The translations under genes were made by a program, and so were the position numbers. Positions 61,035-64,000 of a DNA stretch of 64,000 nucleotides are shown here, piece after piece (position 1 is the first letter of the stretch; each line of letters begins with the position of its first letter). Origin of the DNA: Cacajao melanocephalus (Eukaryota; Chordata; Mammalia; Primates; Pitheciidae); the NCBI GenBank assembly GCA_963573385.1, contig CAUYLG010059051.1, positions 62,001-126,000 on the forward strand, given 5' to 3'. Under the pieces are notes generated by a model that ran no database searches, was not told the DNA's origin, and saw only the letters and a program-made list of their open reading frames with translations.

Positions 61035-61960
61035 TGACTTCTCAATGCAAAATTAACTATTTTAAAGTGTACAATTCAGCGGCATTCAATACACTCACAG
61101 TGTTGTGCAGATACCACTGTCTACTTCCGACATGTTTTATTATTGCCTCAAAGGAAACCTGGTGCCTATTAGACAGTCACTCCCCATTCCTCCTCCTCCA
61201 GCACCTGGACACTACTCATTTGTTTTCTTTTCCTATAAGTCTGCCTCTTCTGAACATTTGTATAAACAGAGGCATGCCAGATGTGACCTGCTGGACCTTG
61301 CTTCTTCTGCTTAGCATAATGGTGGAAGTTCACTCATGGAGTAGCACGCATCAGTACCTGACTCCTTTTTTGGCCTTAGGAGAGGCCAGGGCATATGTAC
61401 CCCACATTTTACCACATTTTGTTTATCCTTTTATCAATGGCTGGACATTGGCTGTTTCCATCCTTTGGCTGTTGTGAATAGTGTTGCTATAAATATGCAT
61501 TTACAAGTTTTTGTTTGAACACCGATTTCCAGTTCTTTGGGGGGTATAGAGCCAGGAGTGGAATTGCTGAGTTACACAGTAATTCAACATTTAACTTTTT
61601 GGAAAACTGCCAAACTGTGTTGTACAGCAGCTGCGCCATTGTACGTCCCTGTCAGCAACGTGCAAGGATTCCGCACTTCTCCACCCGTGTCAACACTTGT
61701 TATTTTCCACTTTAAGAAATTCTAGCCACCCTCGTTAGAGTGGAGTGGAATCTCACTGAGGTTTTTGATTTGCACTTCCCTGGTGATGAATGATATTATA
61801 CATATTTCCATGTGCTCATTGGCCACTTGTGTGTCTTCTTCAGAGAAATGTCTATTCAAGTCCTTTGCCCATTTTTAAATTGGCCGTTTGTCTTTTTTGT
61901 TGAGTCGTAGGACCTCTTTATGTATTCTGGAGGCCGACTGACTTTTATTCTTCTAAGTCA
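61035..61960 (-). mobile_element. L1ME/L1M-type fragment
   Basis: Inverted landmarks: TTTTAAAGTGTACAATTCAG, TTTATCAATGGCTGGACATT, GGAGTGGAATTGCTGAGTTA, TTTTTGATTTGCACTTCCCT and CAAGTCCTTTGCCCATTTTT. The 211-codon frame at 60842-61477 runs through it and is not a gene. Confidence 0.88.
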
Positions 61961-61998
61961 AAAGTGCTTTAGCCCAAGTGCTGTCACTCGAAAAGAAG

Positions 61999-62296
61999 AC
62001 TGGGCTCAGTGGCTCTTGCCTGTAATCCCAGAACTTTGGAAGGCTGAGGCATGAGGATCAGTTGAGCCCAGAAGTTTGAGACCAGCCTAGGCAACAGGAT
62101 GAGACCTTGTTTCTAAAAAACTTTAAAAAAAAATTAGCCAAGCATGGTGGCACACTCCTGTAGTCCCAGCTACTCAGGAGGTTGAGGCACGAGGATTGCT
62201 TGAGCTTGGGAGGTTGAGGCTGCAGTGAGCTGTTGATTGCACCACTGCACTTTAGCCTGGGTGACACCACTGCACTCTAGCCTGTCTCAAAAAAAA
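61999..62296 (+). mobile_element. AluJ-like SINE with a small internal duplication
   Basis: Starts GACTGGGCTCAGTGGCTCTT and has both arms. Near the 3' end CACCACTGCACT and TAGCCTG occur twice in tandem (about 62239-62284). The tail passes directly into a purine microsatellite. Confidence 0.92.
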
Positions 62297-62458
62297 AAGA
62301 AAAGAGAAGGAAAGAAAGAAAGAGCGAGAGAGAGAGGGAGGGAAGGAGGGAGGGAGGGAGGGAGAGAGAGGAAGGAAAGAAGAAAGGAAGGAAGGAAGAA
62401 GGAAGGAAGGAAGGAAAGAAAGAGAAAGAAAGAAAAAGAAAGAAAGAAAAAGAGAAAT
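62297..62458 (+). repeat. (GGAA/GAAA)n purine microsatellite from an Alu tail
   Basis: About 160 bp of almost pure A and G: GAAAGAAAGA, GAGAGAGAGG, GGAGGGAGGGAGG, GGAAGGAAGG and GAAAGAAAAAG blocks. It continues directly from the Alu poly(A). Lys/Glu/Arg-rich frames here are artefacts. Confidence 0.95.
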
Positions 62459-62504
62459 ACTAAACATAAATACCATCCCTCTATTGTTTACTCTCAAAAA
62501 ATCA

Positions 62505-62690
62505 GCAAGCTACTGGGCAGTTCCGTGCCTCAGTTTCCTTATCTGTGCAGTAAGGTTGATAACAGTACCTGTTTCCTAGGACTGCTTTAAGGATGAGATG
62601 GGCTTATGCGCATAAGGCGCTTAGCGTGGTGCTGGCCGTGCAGTGCGAGGTCCCCATAAAGGTTAGCTGTTGCTATTGTTACCATTATGG
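62505..62690 (+). mobile_element. MIR SINE
   Basis: GTGCCTCAGTTTCCTTATCT, GATAACAGTACCTGTTTCCT, AAGGCGCTTAGCGTGGTGCT and GTTAGCTGTTGCTATTGTTA follow the MIR order. Confidence 0.9.
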
Positions 62691-62769
62691 TAAACCAGCA
62701 CAACCATGATCTTTGACGTCTTCACTTTAGTCCTAAGGCCGGGCAGAGGTGAGGGAAATGACCCCATTT

Positions 62770-62950
62770 GTGAGGTCCTATTATACGCCAGTCACTTCCC
62801 TTATATATTTTTAGATTTCTCCTCTCCACATCCCTTTAAGATCGATAAAATGGTGTTCATTTAAGGAAACTGGGCTCAGAGAGCTTGGGTGACCGGCCCA
62901 AGATCCACAGCTCATTTGTAAGAACAGGATGGACATGGGTCAGTGGTCCA
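62770..62950 (-). mobile_element. MIR SINE, inverted
   Basis: GGAAACTGGGCTCAGAGAGC, then CCCAAGATCCACAGCTCATT. It faces the preceding MIR. Confidence 0.75.
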
Positions 62951-62959
62951 GATCTCTCC

Positions 62960-64000
62960 CCAGCCCCTTCCCAGGGTGGCCTGCATCTGGCAGATCAAGG
63001 TGAGGGTGTCCAGGCTCTGCCAGCATGGCCCAAAGCAGGACAATGCCGGAGACTGTCCCAGCTCCAGAAGCAGCCCCAGGGTCATCCAAGGCCGTGGCTG
63101 GGCCCGCACTGCAGCTCAGCTTCTCTCTCTGCCCAATCCTGATTCCATCTTCTGTCTCTGAAATAAGCACCCTGCTCGAGCATACGCAACTGTGGGTTGG
63201 ACTGACAGTTTTCTTGGGACACAGAACTTTCAGCATCAAAACTGGGAACGTCCTGGGTCTACTGGGAAGAGTTGGTCCCTATGCATGCTAAACTCCACCA
63301 GAGTCTTCCTCTTGGGGACCTCTTCTGGGACTGTGGCTCACAGCGAGCTCAGTCTGATGCCAAAGGCCAGGCTCTGTCTGCCACGCACCCCAGAGGAGTT
63401 GTAGAAGGAAAAAAGAATGTCAGGGCTGCTGCTGCTGTCCACTTTGCTACCAGATGCTGTCCAGCTTGAGACAAAACTCAGTTCTTTCCCAGATCATGGT
63501 GAAAGTCATCAAGCCACTAGAAGGTGAGCACCCGAGGTCCAGGGCTGGGCTGTGGCTGCAGAGTTCTTAGCTCCTGGCACATGGTAGAGGCTACAAATTT
63601 GCTCAAGAGGAGGGCTGCTCCCGTGGTCTATGGAAGGTCGGGGAGCAGGAGGCCCGGGTAGTGCGGTCTGTTGCCTCTGCTTCACAGTCAACCCCCCAGG
63701 CTTTTCTGGAGAGTCAGAAAGCAGCTGAAATGGTTTTCTGAATACCCCTCATCCGTTCACTTAGGCTCCAATTGCCCGGGCAACTTCTCGGTTAGAAGCC
63801 AGCTGATCAGTTTGCTATAAAGTTGTATAAACAAGATAAACAAAGCTCACTGTTCCTAGAGTGTCTGTAGGGTTCCCCCCACCCCATGTCTTTTCTCTCT
63901 TTTAGACCCTGGGTTTTTCTCTTGGTTTGCTGTTTGGGGTTTTGTGGTTTCTTTTGCCTTTGTTTTCTATCTCTCTTCTGTGTGAGTGTATTGTCAGGAT
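62960..64000. other. Unique non-coding sequence
   Basis: Several overlapping frames of 60-100 codons on both strands (62885-63400) contradict each other and show no domain. No repeat is confidently recognised. The sequence from 63740 to 63860 is complex and AT-rich. I see nothing to call. Confidence 0.4.

Noticed and set aside
60842..61477. A 211-codon open frame as a novel gene
   Set aside because: Most of it lies in antisense old L1M sequence, with no domain and no initiation or splice context.
62237..62590. A Lys/Glu/Arg-rich 117-codon protein
   Set aside because: It is the translation of a purine microsatellite derived from an Alu tail.

Overview
The window is nuclear DNA from a primate, most likely human or another anthropoid. 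It is dominated by Alu elements (AluJ- and AluS-like, one trimeric), primate L1 (one full-length copy and one 5'-truncated copy), THE1/MST/MLT1 LTRs, MLT2A1, MER1, MER5A, L2, L3 and MIR. Base composition is moderate apart from one CpG island. I recognise no intact protein-coding gene and no functional RNA gene. The open frames are short and fall in transposon fossils, simple repeats, the CpG island or unique non-coding sequence. Subfamily names come from memory of consensus sequences, not from a search.

Layout. 0-25 kb: unique sequence broken by LTRs (MLT2A1 at 0.75 kb, MSTA at 2.15 kb, a complete THE1 provirus at 5.58-7.74 kb, THE1-type solo LTRs at 10.17 and 24.0 kb), Alus (including a left-left-right trimer at 12.93 kb) and old MIR/L2/L3/L1M. 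25-32 kb: an antisense full-length L1 (25831-31957) with an 18-bp target-site duplication, sitting inside an older L1ME-type element. 32-38 kb: two MST/THE1 solo LTRs, a potential Z-DNA tract, a CpG island (about 35.45-35.88 kb, the only promoter candidate), a 17-bp minisatellite that grew inside a MIR, and an MLT1 LTR. 39-45 kb: old L1M/HAL1-like sequence cut by Alus, MER1, MLT2A1 and MLT1 pieces. 45.2-49.5 kb: an MLT1-type provirus whose 3' LTR is split by an L1, which is itself split by an RPS27A processed pseudogene. 50-54 kb: another Alu-split MLT1, then a MIR split twice, by a mitochondrial ATP6 insertion (NUMT) and by a 542-bp solo LTR. 54-64 kb: mostly unique sequence, an L1M/Alu cluster at 57.8-59.4 kb, old L1M at 61-62 kb, and an AluJ whose tail has become a long purine microsatellite.

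Nothing here forms an operon, defence system or other cooperating gene set. The interest lies in genome archaeology: dated nesting orders, insertions with readable target-site duplications, and several non-obvious patches in the 24.66-25.69 kb interval (and at 14.3 kb) that match other places in this same window. These hint at local templated duplication. The CpG island is the one place where an unannotated transcript could plausibly start.
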